A stretch of 64,000 nt of DNA from CAVQGZ01 sp942491665. Its GTDB lineage: Bacteria; Actinomycetota; Actinomycetes; Jiangellales; Jiangellaceae. Both the position numbers and the translations under genes were made by a program. The notes beneath the pieces were generated by a model that worked only from the letters and a program-made list of their open reading frames with translations, was not told the DNA's origin and made no database searches. The stretch lies in NCBI GenBank assembly GCA_942491665.1, contig CALOBR010000007.1, positions 1 through 64,000 on the forward strand, given 5' to 3'. This document shows, piece by piece, positions 1 through 8,244 of this stretch (its first letter is position 1; every line of letters starts with the position of its first letter).

Positions 1-180
1 ACCGCTGCCGATCGACCAGACCCTGTGACGTCACCGACAACCAATGAAGGCCGAGTGACCCGACCCAGCGAGGCCGGAGTCTTCCAGTGTTGGATCATCC
101 GGCCTCAGGTCGGCCTGACCAAGCACGCTGTCATGCCGCAAGTCGGGCGTTCCCGGCCGAACCGCGAGTGGGTCGACTCG

Positions 181-268
181 CGGCCGAAGTGACACGGGTT
201 GCCGGGTGGTTCATCGGGTTGCGGGGCAACGCTCGCACATGCCAGGAGAGTCGGGTGTTGGGGTGTGG
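181..268 (+). repeat. Hairpin repeat, copy 1 (left half degraded)
   Basis: Carries the GAAGTGACACGGGTTG part and the right half of the family, TTGCGGGGCAACGCTCG followed by GAGAGTCGGGTGTT. The arms AACGCTC and GGGTGTT can still pair with G-T wobbles. The initial GCGTCC arm is not recognisable. It lies just downstream of the giant regulator's stop codon. The first 180 bases of the window contain no gene I can support. Confidence 0.6.
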
Positions 269-283
269 CTGTCGCTGGGGCGG

Positions 284-3200
284 TCAGGGGCAGTTGGGGG
301 TGTGCAGGTACTCCTGGCATTCGGCTGGAGTGAGGGTGCGGGTGACGTTCTGGCGGGCGATGTCGAGGAGATCGTCGCTGTTGACGGTCCAGATGCGGAC
401 GACGCCTTCGGGGTGAGTGTTGGTGGCCAGGTGGCGGCCGTCGGGTGAGAAGGTGACGCTGGTGACCTCTCCGGGCAGTTCTGGCAGGCGCAGAATGGGT
501 TCGCCGTTGTCGGCGCTCCACAGTCGGGCGGTGCCGTCGAGGCTGGCGGTGGCGATCAGGCTGCCGTCGGGGCTGTAGGCGAAGTCGACGATGGGTGCGG
601 TGTGTCCGTCGAGGGTGTGGAGGAGTTCCCCGGAGGCTGGATCCCGTACCTCTGCGGGCCCTCCGGTCCTGGGTGCTGAGGCGAGCTGGCGGCCGTCGGG
701 GGAGTAGGTGGGCCTTTCCCCGTTGAGGGCCGGCCACACCTGTGTGGTGTCCGAGCGCCAGTCCCAGAGCAGGATCGGGGAGTCGGGACTGGGTCGATCG
801 CGTGAGAACTGCTGCACCGCGATCGTGGTCCCGTCGGGACTGAAGGTTGGGTCTTGCAGCCCGTAGCCGTCGTCGGCGTAGAGCTGGGCGCGCACGGTGC
901 CGTCGCGGTCGTAGAGGCTGAGGGTTCCGCTCTCGCCGGCGAGGGCGAGCAGCGCGCTGTCGGGGCTGAACTCGGGCTGCGAGAGCCACCCACCGGGTGC
1001 CTTGGTGAACAGCTCGTCGCCGGTGACCAGGTCCCAGGCTCGGGCGGGGTTGCCGTCACCGGCGGCGAGCATGGTGCCGTCGGGGCTGATCGCGATGCTG
1101 GCGATGTCGTCTGCCCAGTCTGCGGCGACCGCGGACGGCTCCGGGTAGGACAGGCGGGTCTGCTCGGTGGCGGCGCTGGTGTCCCAGACGGTGACTGACC
1201 CGCCTCCGGTGGGGATGGCGAGGTGACCGTCTCCGGTGTAGGCGGGCTGGATCCAGGTGTTGGGGTTGCCGGGCAGGTTGGCGACCTCGGCGTCCCCGCC
1301 CGGCCCGACGTCCCACAGGGTTGCCGCGGTGATGCGGTCATCGCCGGTCAGCAGCTGGCCCCCGTCGGGGGAGAACGCCAGCCCGATGACCCCGCTCGCT
1401 GTGGTCACCCCGGCCAGCGTGTACGCCAGCTCGGCGCGGTCGGTGCTGATGTCGAAGACGCGCGCGGTGCCGTCGAATCCGCCAGCGGCGAGCCGACGTG
1501 AGTCGGGCGCCCACGCCACGCCGTGCACGGCGCTGCCGAAGTCTGTGAGCGTGTGCACGGTTTCGCCGGTCTGGGCGTCGCGGACGCGGACCGTGAAGTC
1601 CTCGCTGGCGGTGGCCAGCCAGTCGCCGTCGGGGCTGTAGCGCACGCTCCTGATGCCGGCGTCGTGGCCGGGCAGGACGTGAACGGGTGCTCCGGTCTCG
1701 GCGTCGAGCACGCGAGCGTGTGTCGGGTCGAAGGACGCCACGGCCAGCGTCCGCCCGTCCGGGCTCAGCGAGGTCGACCGAGGACCGCCCTCCACCGCCG
1801 CCTCCACGATCGTCTCGCCATCGGAGACGTTGACGACGCGGACGGTCCCCTCGTCGATCCAGGCGGCTGACACCGAGCCGGAGTCGGCACTGAACGAGGG
1901 CCCCCAGACCCCACCGCTGCCAATCACCTCGACGACCATCCGGCCGTCCTGGGGATCCCACACCCGCAGGGCGCCGTCGTCGCCGGTAGTTGCGAGCAGC
2001 CCGCTGGGGCTGAACGCGACGTCGTTGATGTCGACGTCGTGGCCGACGAAGGAGCGCACCGACTCACCGGTGTCGGGGTCGCGTAGGTCGACAAGGCCGG
2101 TGTCTTCGGGTCCTTCGGTGACGAACAGCTCACCGGTCGGGCTCCAGGCCACGCTGCCACCGAGGTCGGGGACGACCTGCTCGATGCGGGAGGCCACGAT
2201 GGCCCCGTGCAGGGCCTCGATGGCTTCCCGGCCCGGGTCGCCGGACGTCGACTGCGACAGGTCGGCCGCTTGCAGCGCCAACAGGACCGCGAGTTCCGGG
2301 TCGGTTGCTGTCGATGCGCGCGATGCTGCCGCCAGCTCCCGCACCTGGGCCAGTCGCGCCTCGTTGTCGGCGCGGTTCGCCTGCGCGTCGGCGCGCTGCC
2401 CCTCGCGGACCGCCAGCGCACCGGCGACCAGGGCCACAGCAAGCAGTGCGGCGACGCCGAACAGCGAGAACCGCAAGCGGCGGTTCGCCCGGTGTTGCTC
2501 GACCAGGCGCTGCTCGGCCGTGCGTGACTCGGCGTCGGTAAGGTCGCGTCCGGCGTCGAGGAAGGCCTGCTCGGTCGCGGTGAGCTCGGTGGTGGTGTGG
2601 GCACGCCAGTCCAGGGCTCGGGCCAGCCGGGTTCCCCGGTACAGCTCGCCGGTGGGGCGGCCCATGGCCTGCCAGGTGTCCGCGGCCACGGTCAGGTGGC
2701 GCAGGATGCGTTGGCCCTCGACATCTTCGTCGAGCCAGCTGCGCAGCCGCGGCCACGCCTGGATCAGGGACTCGTGGGCGAGCTCAACCTGCTCGCCGTC
2801 GCTGGTGACCAGCCGTGCGGCGACCAGGGTCTCCACCAGCGACTCCCGCTCGCCGTCCCCGGTCACGATGCGATGAGGGACGGGGCTGCGGGTCGCCTGC
2901 CCGTCGGGGCTGGCGGTGACCAGACGCAGCGTCAAGTCCCGCAGGGCGTGCTGCTGGGCGGCGGGCAGCTGCTGGAACAGCGTCTCGGCGCTTTGGGCGA
3001 CCGCGCCGCGGATGCCGCCGGCGGCCCGGTAGCCCTCCACGGTCAGGGTCCGCCCCTCCCGGTTCACCCAGGTCTGCGCCAGCGCGTGGGACAGCAGCGG
3101 CAGGGCCCCCGGCTCTCCGGACACCTCAGTGACCAGCAAGTCCACCAGGCCCGGCTCCAGCAGCAGCCCCGACCGGTGCGCCGGGCCCTCGACCGCGGCG

Positions 3201-4453
3201 CGCAGGTCCTCTTCGCTCATCGGCCCGAGCAGGTACAGGCCGCGTTCGATCAGCCGGGCGAACCCGCGATGCCCGCTCAGCAGGCCGAGGCGGTCCGCGC
3301 GCAGCGCCACAACCAACCCCGAGCCTGAGTCCGCGTGCCCGACCACAGCGTCAAGGAACGCATCCCGCTCGCCCGGGTCCCGGCACACCGTCACGACCTC
3401 TTCGACCTGGTCGACCACCAGCACCGTCGACGTGCGCAGCACCCCGGCCTCAGCCAGGACTGCCATCGGGTGTGCCCCCGGCGTCACCACTGCCACCCGG
3501 CGGCCGTCCCGGTCCAGCCCAGCCGCGACACCGGCCCGCACCAGGGAGGACTTCCCCGACCCGGACGGGCCGACCACGGCGAGCACACCCTGCACGGCCA
3601 GGAGCTCCCGGGCCGCGGCCACGTCACGATCGCGACCGAAGTAGTCCTCCGCGCTGTCGATGTCGTAGGGCAGCAGCCCCCGATACGGGCACGCCTCCGA
3701 GGCGGCTCCACCGTCCTGGGCCGGTAGCAGCCCAGGATCCTGGCGCAGCATCGCCTGCTCGAGCGCCACCAGGTCCGGGCCTGGGTCCAGCCCAAGCTCG
3801 GCGACCAGCACCGCCCGGGCCCGCTGCAGCGTGGCAAGCGCCTCGCCCTGGCGTCCGGCCTGATACTGCGCCCGCGCCAGCAGCCCCCACCGCTGCTCCC
3901 GCAACGGCTCCTCGGCCACGAGCGCCCCGGCTTCAGCCAGTACCTCCCGCCAGCCCCCCGCCCGCAAGGCCGCGTCTACCCGCAACTCCTCGGCGTCGCG
4001 ACGCAGCTCCTCCAGCCGCTGCGCGGCTGCTACCCCCGGCTCCCAACTCTCCAGGTCACCTAGTGCCGGGCCGTGCCACAGCCCCAGCGCCTCGGTCAGG
4101 GTGAACTGGGCCCGCTCCGGCTCGCCCAGCGCAAGCAGCTCCCGCCCACGCCGAACCCCCCGCTCGAACCGCACCGCATCGATGTCGTCGGCCGGCAGCG
4201 TCAGCACATACCCGCGGTCGGTCGTGCGCACCGCCTCCGCGCCCAGCACCTTGCGGATGCGGACCATGCTGCTCTGCACCACCTTCGGCCAGGTCGCCGG
4301 TGGTGCCTCCCCCCACAGCGCATCGGCCAGCACGTCGGCACTCACCGGTTCCCCCGCGCGCGTGACCAGCGCTGCGAGCACCACCCGGTCCCGCCGGGGC
4401 AGCAGCGCGCCGTCGCCGTCGACCGACAGCGTCCCGAGCACGTTGACCCGCAC
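284..4453 (-). CDS. Membrane BTAD/winged-helix - STAND NTPase - WD40 regulator (module 1)
   Basis: A 1389-aa SARP-like regulator. From the chosen start: OmpR-type winged helix (about 1-85); BTAD helical domain (about 90-235); a CPYRGLLPY linker typical of nSTAND1 proteins; P-loop GPSGSGKS at 295-302; Walker B LVVDQVEE near 346; an NTPase/arm region to about 600; one hydrophobic segment near 662-684 preceded by RANRRLR; then WD40-type repeats with many SPDG turns to the end, closing with LTPAECQEYL and CP. Such proteins couple NTP-dependent switching to promoter binding. With N-terminus inside, the single TM would place the propeller outside the cell (inference). The start is GTG 4453, matching the paralogue at 55277-59407; an in-frame GTG at 4471 is the alternative. 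No ribosome site is obvious. A secreted small protein is encoded divergently. Confidence 0.9.
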   Translation of the reverse strand: MRVNVLGTLSVDGDGALLPRRDRVVLAALVTRAGEPVSADVLADALWGEAPPATWPKVVQSSMVRIRKVLGAEAVRTTDRGYVLTLPADDIDAVRFERGVRRGRELLALGEPERAQFTLTEALGLWHGPALGDLESWEPGVAAAQRLEELRRDAEELRVDAALRAGGWREVLAEAGALVAEEPLREQRWGLLARAQYQAGRQGEALATLQRARAVLVAELGLDPGPDLVALEQAMLRQDPGLLPAQDGGAASEACPYRGLLPYDIDSAEDYFGRDRDVAAARELLAVQGVLAVVGPSGSGKSSLVRAGVAAGLDRDGRRVAVVTPGAHPMAVLAEAGVLRTSTVLVVDQVEEVVTVCRDPGERDAFLDAVVGHADSGSGLVVALRADRLGLLSGHRGFARLIERGLYLLGPMSEEDLRAAVEGPAHRSGLLLEPGLVDLLVTEVSGEPGALPLLSHALAQTWVNREGRTLTVEGYRAAGGIRGAVAQSAETLFQQLPAAQQHALRDLTLRLVTASPDGQATRSPVPHRIVTGDGERESLVETLVAARLVTSDGEQVELAHESLIQAWPRLRSWLDEDVEGQRILRHLTVAADTWQAMGRPTGELYRGTRLARALDWRAHTTTELTATEQAFLDAGRDLTDAESRTAEQRLVEQHRANRRLRFSLFGVAALLAVALVAGALAVREGQRADAQANRADNEARLAQVRELAAASRASTATDPELAVLLALQAADLSQSTSGDPGREAIEALHGAIVASRIEQVVPDLGGSVAWSPTGELFVTEGPEDTGLVDLRDPDTGESVRSFVGHDVDINDVAFSPSGLLATTGDDGALRVWDPQDGRMVVEVIGSGGVWGPSFSADSGSVSAAWIDEGTVRVVNVSDGETIVEAAVEGGPRSTSLSPDGRTLAVASFDPTHARVLDAETGAPVHVLPGHDAGIRSVRYSPDGDWLATASEDFTVRVRDAQTGETVHTLTDFGSAVHGVAWAPDSRRLAAGGFDGTARVFDISTDRAELAYTLAGVTTASGVIGLAFSPDGGQLLTGDDRITAATLWDVGPGGDAEVANLPGNPNTWIQPAYTGDGHLAIPTGGGSVTVWDTSAATEQTRLSYPEPSAVAADWADDIASIAISPDGTMLAAGDGNPARAWDLVTGDELFTKAPGGWLSQPEFSPDSALLALAGESGTLSLYDRDGTVRAQLYADDGYGLQDPTFSPDGTTIAVQQFSRDRPSPDSPILLWDWRSDTTQVWPALNGERPTYSPDGRQLASAPRTGGPAEVRDPASGELLHTLDGHTAPIVDFAYSPDGSLIATASLDGTARLWSADNGEPILRLPELPGEVTSVTFSPDGRHLATNTHPEGVVRIWTVNSDDLLDIARQNVTRTLTPAECQEYLHTPNCP

Positions 4454-4581
4454 ACAGCGAGAGTCACCCACATGTCTGTGCTCGTCAACACCATGTTTAC
4501 CGCGGCGATACCGCCCGCTGCCCCGGCGACACCGCCGCGCGGGACAACAGCAACGACCGATCCCCCCGAAGGAGGAGCACC
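4454..4581. promoter_or_regulatory. Shared divergent promoter region, module 1
   Basis: The spacer between the giant regulator and the small secreted protein gene. It is highly similar to the spacer of module 2 (59408-59535), both starting from GTGCTCGTCAACACCATG and ending in GAAGGAGG before the small gene. It contains GGCGATACCGCC at 4504-4515 and GGCGACACCGCC at 4525-4536, a 21-bp direct repeat. SARP/OmpR winged helices bind direct repeats, so this is a likely autoregulated operator (inference). Confidence 0.6.
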
Positions 4582-4815
4582 ATGAACATCACCACACGTC
4601 GCGCCCTTGCCACGACCGCGGCAGCCGTCCTCGCCCTCGGCGCTTCAAGCCTGGCAGCCGGCGCCGACACCACCGCCGACAGCCCCAGCACCGTCAGCGC
4701 CCGCACCGCCGAGAGGCTCTACACCGACTGCATCGACGGCGCCCCCACCACCCCCGACAGCCACGAACGCTGGGTCGCCAGCTGCCGGCAGCGCGCCGCC
4801 GCCGGGCTGAGCTAG
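4582..4815 (+). CDS. Small secreted Cys-pair protein (module 1)
   Basis: A 77-aa protein of unknown family. Residues 1-27 form a Sec-type signal peptide (ITTRR, then an Ala/Leu core ending near SLAAGADT), leaving a mature chain of about 50 aa. The C-terminal part contains CIDGAPTTPDSHERWVASC, giving a C-x17-C pair, and ends AAAGLS. The paralogue at 59536-59775 differs in its signal and spacer but keeps this core unchanged, so the core is under selection. GGAGGAGCACC precedes the ATG. It diverges from the giant WD40 regulator with a conserved spacer, which suggests coregulation and possibly a ligand or cofactor role. I know no named family for it. Confidence 0.85.
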   Translation: MNITTRRALATTAAAVLALGASSLAAGADTTADSPSTVSARTAERLYTDCIDGAPTTPDSHERWVASCRQRAAAGLS

Positions 4816-5270
4816 CCAACGGCCCGACCCCCAGCACAGCGCCCCCAGCAGCCGCCAATGGTGCGTCCATGGTCATCCCACGGGCAGGGCGACCCGAGGT
4901 CGTGACGCGCTGGAGGTCGACCCGAAACGCGAGCATGTTCGGCCGCGGTTGCCGGAGCCGTATCCGGCGCCCCGAGTCGGCCGAGTCGGCCCGTCTGCTC
5001 TGGGTGACCCCGCTGTTCAGGTCGACCCGCCGCCAGCCTAGGACACGCCCGCCACACCCAGCTCCGAGCCGCCCTAGGCGACGTCCTCACGATCGACTTC
5101 CACAGCAGCTGATGGTGTGGGATCCAGCGGAGTCTTCAAAGGTGCCGGTCGAGCTGCCTCACCGCTGAGAGCAACTATGAGGGCGCCCGGTGCGGCCAAG
5201 ACCGCTCTCGCCCTGGTGCGTCCACAGGCGGCGGTGTGGGGCATGAGCCGCGGCGCATGCAGGGTCGGGT
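4816..5270. other. Gene-free stretch with repeat copy
   Basis: No convincing coding region on either strand. It contains the hairpin repeat copy at 5216-5240, preceded at 5191-5215 by a segment (TGCGGCCAAGACCGCTCTCG) that recurs before the repeat at 7293. Confidence 0.6.
5216..5240 (+). repeat. Hairpin repeat, copy 2 (partial)
   Basis: GTGCGTCCACAGGCGGCG followed by GTGTGGGG. The left arm and core are perfect; the second GACGC arm is lost. Confidence 0.75.
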
Positions 5271-5684
5271 TCAACGTCTCCCGGGCGCGGCGTGCTGGAC
5301 GCACGTTCGTGCAGTTGGCCTGGCATCCAGCCGCGCGACGGGGATGGGCTGGTGGCACACCTCGCAGATCCCGTAGCCGCCGTGGTTCAGGCGATGGGTC
5401 GCGGCGTCGATGCCGGCGAGATCCTCCCTCGCAGCCTCGATGAGTGCCGACAGTTGTGCTCGTTCGTAGGCGATGGTCTGACCCTCGGGGTCGTGCTCGT
5501 CATCGGCATTCGAGCCCGCGGATGCGGCGAACAGGGATTGGAGACCCTTGGTCATGGTCTCGAGTCGGGAGCGGACCCGCTCTCGCTCCGCACGCAAGCG
5601 CTCAGTCGCAGCCTCAAGTCCAAGGTTCGCCCCAGTATCGCCGGCGGCGGGATCTGGTGAGGTTCGCGGAGTAGGACGGGCCAT
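5271..5684 (-). CDS. DksA/TraR-type zinc-finger protein
   Basis: A 137-aa protein with an N-terminal helical region (coiled-coil character around residues 20-90) and a C-terminal DksA/TraR finger: GGYGICEVCHQPI, then ARTCVQH. Known members bind in the RNA polymerase secondary channel or act as phage/plasmid transcription factors. The fourth canonical Cys is His here (C-x2-C ... C-x2-H), still a plausible Zn ligand. The start is ATG 5684, with GGAGG 11 nt upstream; the longer open frame upstream is Arg/Pro-rich shadow. It lies 59 bp downstream of the 5744-7093 gene on the same strand, so they probably share a transcript. A role as a general transcription modulator is likely; its targets are unknown. 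Confidence 0.85.
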   Translation of the reverse strand: MARPTPRTSPDPAAGDTGANLGLEAATERLRAERERVRSRLETMTKGLQSLFAASAGSNADDEHDPEGQTIAYERAQLSALIEAAREDLAGIDAATHRLNHGGYGICEVCHQPIPVARLDARPTARTCVQHAAPGRR

Positions 5685-5743
5685 CTCCCGAGCATCCTCC
5701 AACCAGCACGCCCTCGCGTCGTCAACTACGCGGTCGGAGTGAC

Positions 5744-7093
5744 TCACCTGTTGGTAGCGCTGCGCGATGATTCGGGCCCGTGGGTGGCCGGGGGTAGGGC
5801 GTACCCGAGGTGGACGAGCGCGTCGCGGAAGGCGACGTCGTGCTCGGCGGGCACTGCTAGATGCCGGTCGCCGAGCAGGCGGCAGTAGGCCGCGGTTCGG
5901 GTGTCGCGGGCGATCAGGGCGGCGGTCGCCGGGTCGGCGCACTCGATCAGGCGCATCACCCCCCGGTCAGACAGCGCCGAGCCGCGTGCGGCTGCGTCGT
6001 CCAGCAGCCTGGTCACGGTCTCGGGGACCGAGCCCTTGTTGGCGCTGTCCAGCAGCTGGTGCAGGTCATCGAGGATACGTCCGCCGCTGATGCCGGCCAG
6101 CAGGCTCGCCATCGTCAGCCGCCAGGTCCGCTCGTTGGTCTGCTCGGCGAACGCCGACAGCGTCATCGCCTGCCCTGGCGGAAGGTCGCCGACCGCGACC
6201 ACGTCGTGGTTGGGCAGCACCTTCAGCGCCGCAGTGGGTGTCGGGGCGAGAGGGGGCCGGTCGGTGAGTCCCAGCACGTAGGCGCCCAGGTCGTTGACCC
6301 GCACCGCGGTCAGGCCGTCGTAGCGGCTCAGATACGCCAAGTCATCGGCGCCCCAGATGTGTTCGAAGTCTCCGCGTGCCCCGGACGGGTCGGTGAACGC
6401 CACGTCGAGCAGGCCCAGCGTGGCCGCGTACTCGAACAGGACCGCCAGGGTGTAGCGGCCCTGCAGGATCTCCCATCCGTGGTGGCCAGCGTACCCGAGG
6501 CTTCCGTACTGCGGGTCGGCCAGGTAGAGCCGCCACAGGCTCCGTGCGTTGCGCTCAACGGTGGGGTCCCACCCGCTGCGGCGCATCTGCGTGAACAGAT
6601 CATCGACCTGCACCCAGGTGCCCGCGGGCAACGAGCCCACCGCCGCGGCAACGGTCCTGCGGCGGGTGGAGACCGAGGACAGTACGTTGGTGCTGCGCTG
6701 ACCCTTGATGTTCTCGACCCGGCTGAACTCGTCGATGACGCCGCTGCTGACCCACCTGCGCCACAAGTCGCGGACCGTGGCATGCGGCGGCGCTGAGAGC
6801 GCCTTGCGACCCCGGGCGGTCAGCTGCAGCCGTGTTCCCGCAAGCTCGGCCAGTCCGCCCGCCTGCACGATCAGTGGCCACGCGTAGGCGGCGATCGCCT
6901 CGTCCGGGTAGAAGTCGCCCCGCACCAGCAGACCGGCCAAGTTGGCCACCGCCGAGGCCGAGGGACGGCGCGTCTTGGCGCTGCACCGCACCCGACCCAG
7001 GGCGCACTGCTCGAGCACGACCCGCAGGTTGGCCACCGCCTCCTCGGCAGTCTCACGCACAACGGTCATCGACTCGTCGGAGATGGCGCTCAC
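5744..7093 (-). CDS. Helicase-associated-domain-like protein, 449 aa
   Basis: A soluble 449-aa protein. The N-terminal third is helical and may hold a winged helix (LAELAGTRLQLTARGRKAL). Near residue 290 it has LKVLPNHDVVAVGDLPPGQ, resembling the VQPN-x-EVVVP-x-D-x-PP segment of bacterial helicase-associated (XPB/Ssl2-like, Helicase_C_3) domains. No Walker motifs are visible, so it is not itself a helicase. The start is GTG 7093, with ATG 7069 as alternative. It precedes the DksA-like gene with a 59-bp gap and probably shares its transcript; the pair may act in transcription or DNA transactions (inference). Family assignment is tentative. Confidence 0.6.
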   Translation of the reverse strand: MSAISDESMTVVRETAEEAVANLRVVLEQCALGRVRCSAKTRRPSASAVANLAGLLVRGDFYPDEAIAAYAWPLIVQAGGLAELAGTRLQLTARGRKALSAPPHATVRDLWRRWVSSGVIDEFSRVENIKGQRSTNVLSSVSTRRRTVAAAVGSLPAGTWVQVDDLFTQMRRSGWDPTVERNARSLWRLYLADPQYGSLGYAGHHGWEILQGRYTLAVLFEYAATLGLLDVAFTDPSGARGDFEHIWGADDLAYLSRYDGLTAVRVNDLGAYVLGLTDRPPLAPTPTAALKVLPNHDVVAVGDLPPGQAMTLSAFAEQTNERTWRLTMASLLAGISGGRILDDLHQLLDSANKGSVPETVTRLLDDAAARGSALSDRGVMRLIECADPATAALIARDTRTAAYCRLLGDRHLAVPAEHDVAFRDALVHLGYALPPATHGPESSRSATNR

Positions 7094-7495
7094 TCCTCGA
7101 CCCTACGTTCGCCCGAGCCCGGCCCCCGGTCCCCGCGGACTCGGCCACACCGCCGAGTGTGACCCGGTCGCGGCCCCGTGCAGGCAGGTCCGGCCCTCCA
7201 CCAGCATGTGCAACCACGCCGGCGTTGATGCACCGGCGCACGTCGATGAGGGCGGAATCGAAGCCGGCGCGGCCAAGAGCGCTCTCGTGACGGTGCGTCC
7301 ACAGGCGGCGGTAGGGGGCACTTGCCGACCGATAGGACCGGGAGAACGTCCTGGCTGGCACGCGGCCCATTTGGCTGTCGCGGGACCGCCGTAGGGCCTC
7401 TGCGTAGTCGAGGTCACGGGCTCTTGGTGACGAGATCACCGTGGATGCCGCCATGCCCGAGCGGGAACGTCCGGCTCGAATGCTGCTGCATCTGG
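7094..7495. other. Gene-free stretch with repeat copy
   Basis: No supported gene. It holds the hairpin repeat copy at 7293-7310 and, just before it, GCGGCCAAGAGCGCTCTCG, a near match to the segment preceding copy 2. Confidence 0.6.
7293..7320 (+). repeat. Hairpin repeat, copy 3 (partial)
   Basis: GTGCGTCCACAGGCGGCG followed by GTAGGGGGCA. Left arm and core intact, right arm lost. Confidence 0.75.
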
Positions 7496-7882
7496 TCAAC
7501 TCGACAGAACGCGCCCCCCGAAGAACACCTGGACTTCGGCAACGCGTCCGTCGCGGACGGTGAGTACCTCGCAGTTGCGGTAGCGCGAGCCATCGGCCAG
7601 CTCGTACTCGTAGAGAGCAAAGACTTCGCCGTGTGTGGCAAGTAGGACGTGGCGCAGTTCGTGTGTGATGAAACGGTCAGCTGTCGGGAAGCAGCGGCGC
7701 AGATACGAGGCACGGTCGATCCTGTCGTCCTGCGGGCTGGTGAACACGAACTCTGGAGCGATCAGCTGCTCGGCCGCCCCAACGTCGCCGGCTCGCCACG
7801 CCCGGAACAGTGCCCGCACCACGTCCACTTCGTCGGCGCTGCGTGATCCGGCATTGCCGTTGTCGCCGATACCTGTCGCCAT
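7496..7882 (-). CDS. SnoaL/NTF2-like protein
   Basis: A 128-aa cytosolic protein with the NTF2-like cone fold pattern: helix VVRALFRAWRAGDVGAAEQL, then EFVFTSP, a central helix with RRCFPTADRF, and strands HVLLATHGEVFALYEYEL, CEVLTVRDGRVAEVQVFFGG. This family includes polyketide cyclases and many small-molecule binding proteins; no specific substrate can be named. The start is ATG 7882; the longer GC-rich upstream extension is unlikely to be translated. It is the only gene between two hairpin-repeat copies. Direct and inverted repeats at 8006-8032 lie upstream of its start and may be regulatory. Confidence 0.8.
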   Translation of the reverse strand: MATGIGDNGNAGSRSADEVDVVRALFRAWRAGDVGAAEQLIAPEFVFTSPQDDRIDRASYLRRCFPTADRFITHELRHVLLATHGEVFALYEYELADGSRYRNCEVLTVRDGRVAEVQVFFGGRVLSS

Positions 7883-8005
7883 GACATCGACTATCCCAGT
7901 GCTCAGGGCACAGCCAGCACATCTGGAACGTTGCCGTCGGTGGTCTCGCGCAGCCCCGCCCACACCCTGACGTCCCCGCGGAGAGGAAGGTCGATTCGCG
8001 GCGCT

Positions 8006-8032
8006 GTTACTACGCTCAGGTAGTTACTACGC
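8006..8032. promoter_or_regulatory. Direct/inverted repeat upstream of the SnoaL gene
   Basis: GTTACTACGC occurs at 8006-8015 and 8023-8032 (17-bp period), and ACTAC-GCTCAG-GTAGT forms an overlapping inverted repeat. It is AT-richer than its surroundings. It could be an operator or promoter for the minus-strand gene starting at 7882; this is an inference. Confidence 0.35.
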
Positions 8033-8038
8033 AGGTTC

Positions 8039-8095
8039 CCGGCGTGGTGATCGTGTTGCGCGGCAACGCCCACTCAGCCGAGAGTCGGGCGTCGC
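8039..8095 (+). repeat. Hairpin repeat, copy 4 (right half)
   Basis: GTTGCGCGGCAAC (a 5-bp hairpin) followed by the pairing arms AACGCCC and CGGGCGT around CCGAGAGT. The left GCGTCC half is absent. Confidence 0.65.
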
Positions 8096-8244
8096 CTTCG
8101 GTGTCGGCGAAACTGCGCGACGCCGGCATCGACGGGCAGGCCGCCAGGGAGTTCATCACCGCGTCGGTGACGGAGAGGACCTGAGCGCGTCGGTGACTAC
8201 GTGCGCGCCGCCGGCTAGACAGGGCCGTGGGGTCCGACAGGCGT

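Larger units (their letters stand above)
7883..8244. other. Gene-free stretch: tandem motif and repeat copy
   Basis: Contains the direct repeat at 8006-8032 and the hairpin-repeat copy at 8039-8095. After that, 8100-8180 shows a short open stretch ending at a TGA near 8182 that I cannot assign; it may be a remnant. Confidence 0.5.

Noticed and set aside
105..1341. Several long Arg/Pro/Ser-rich minus- and plus-strand frames over the WD40 gene
   Set aside because: They are out-of-frame readings of the WD40 coding sequence with biased composition and no recognisable domain.
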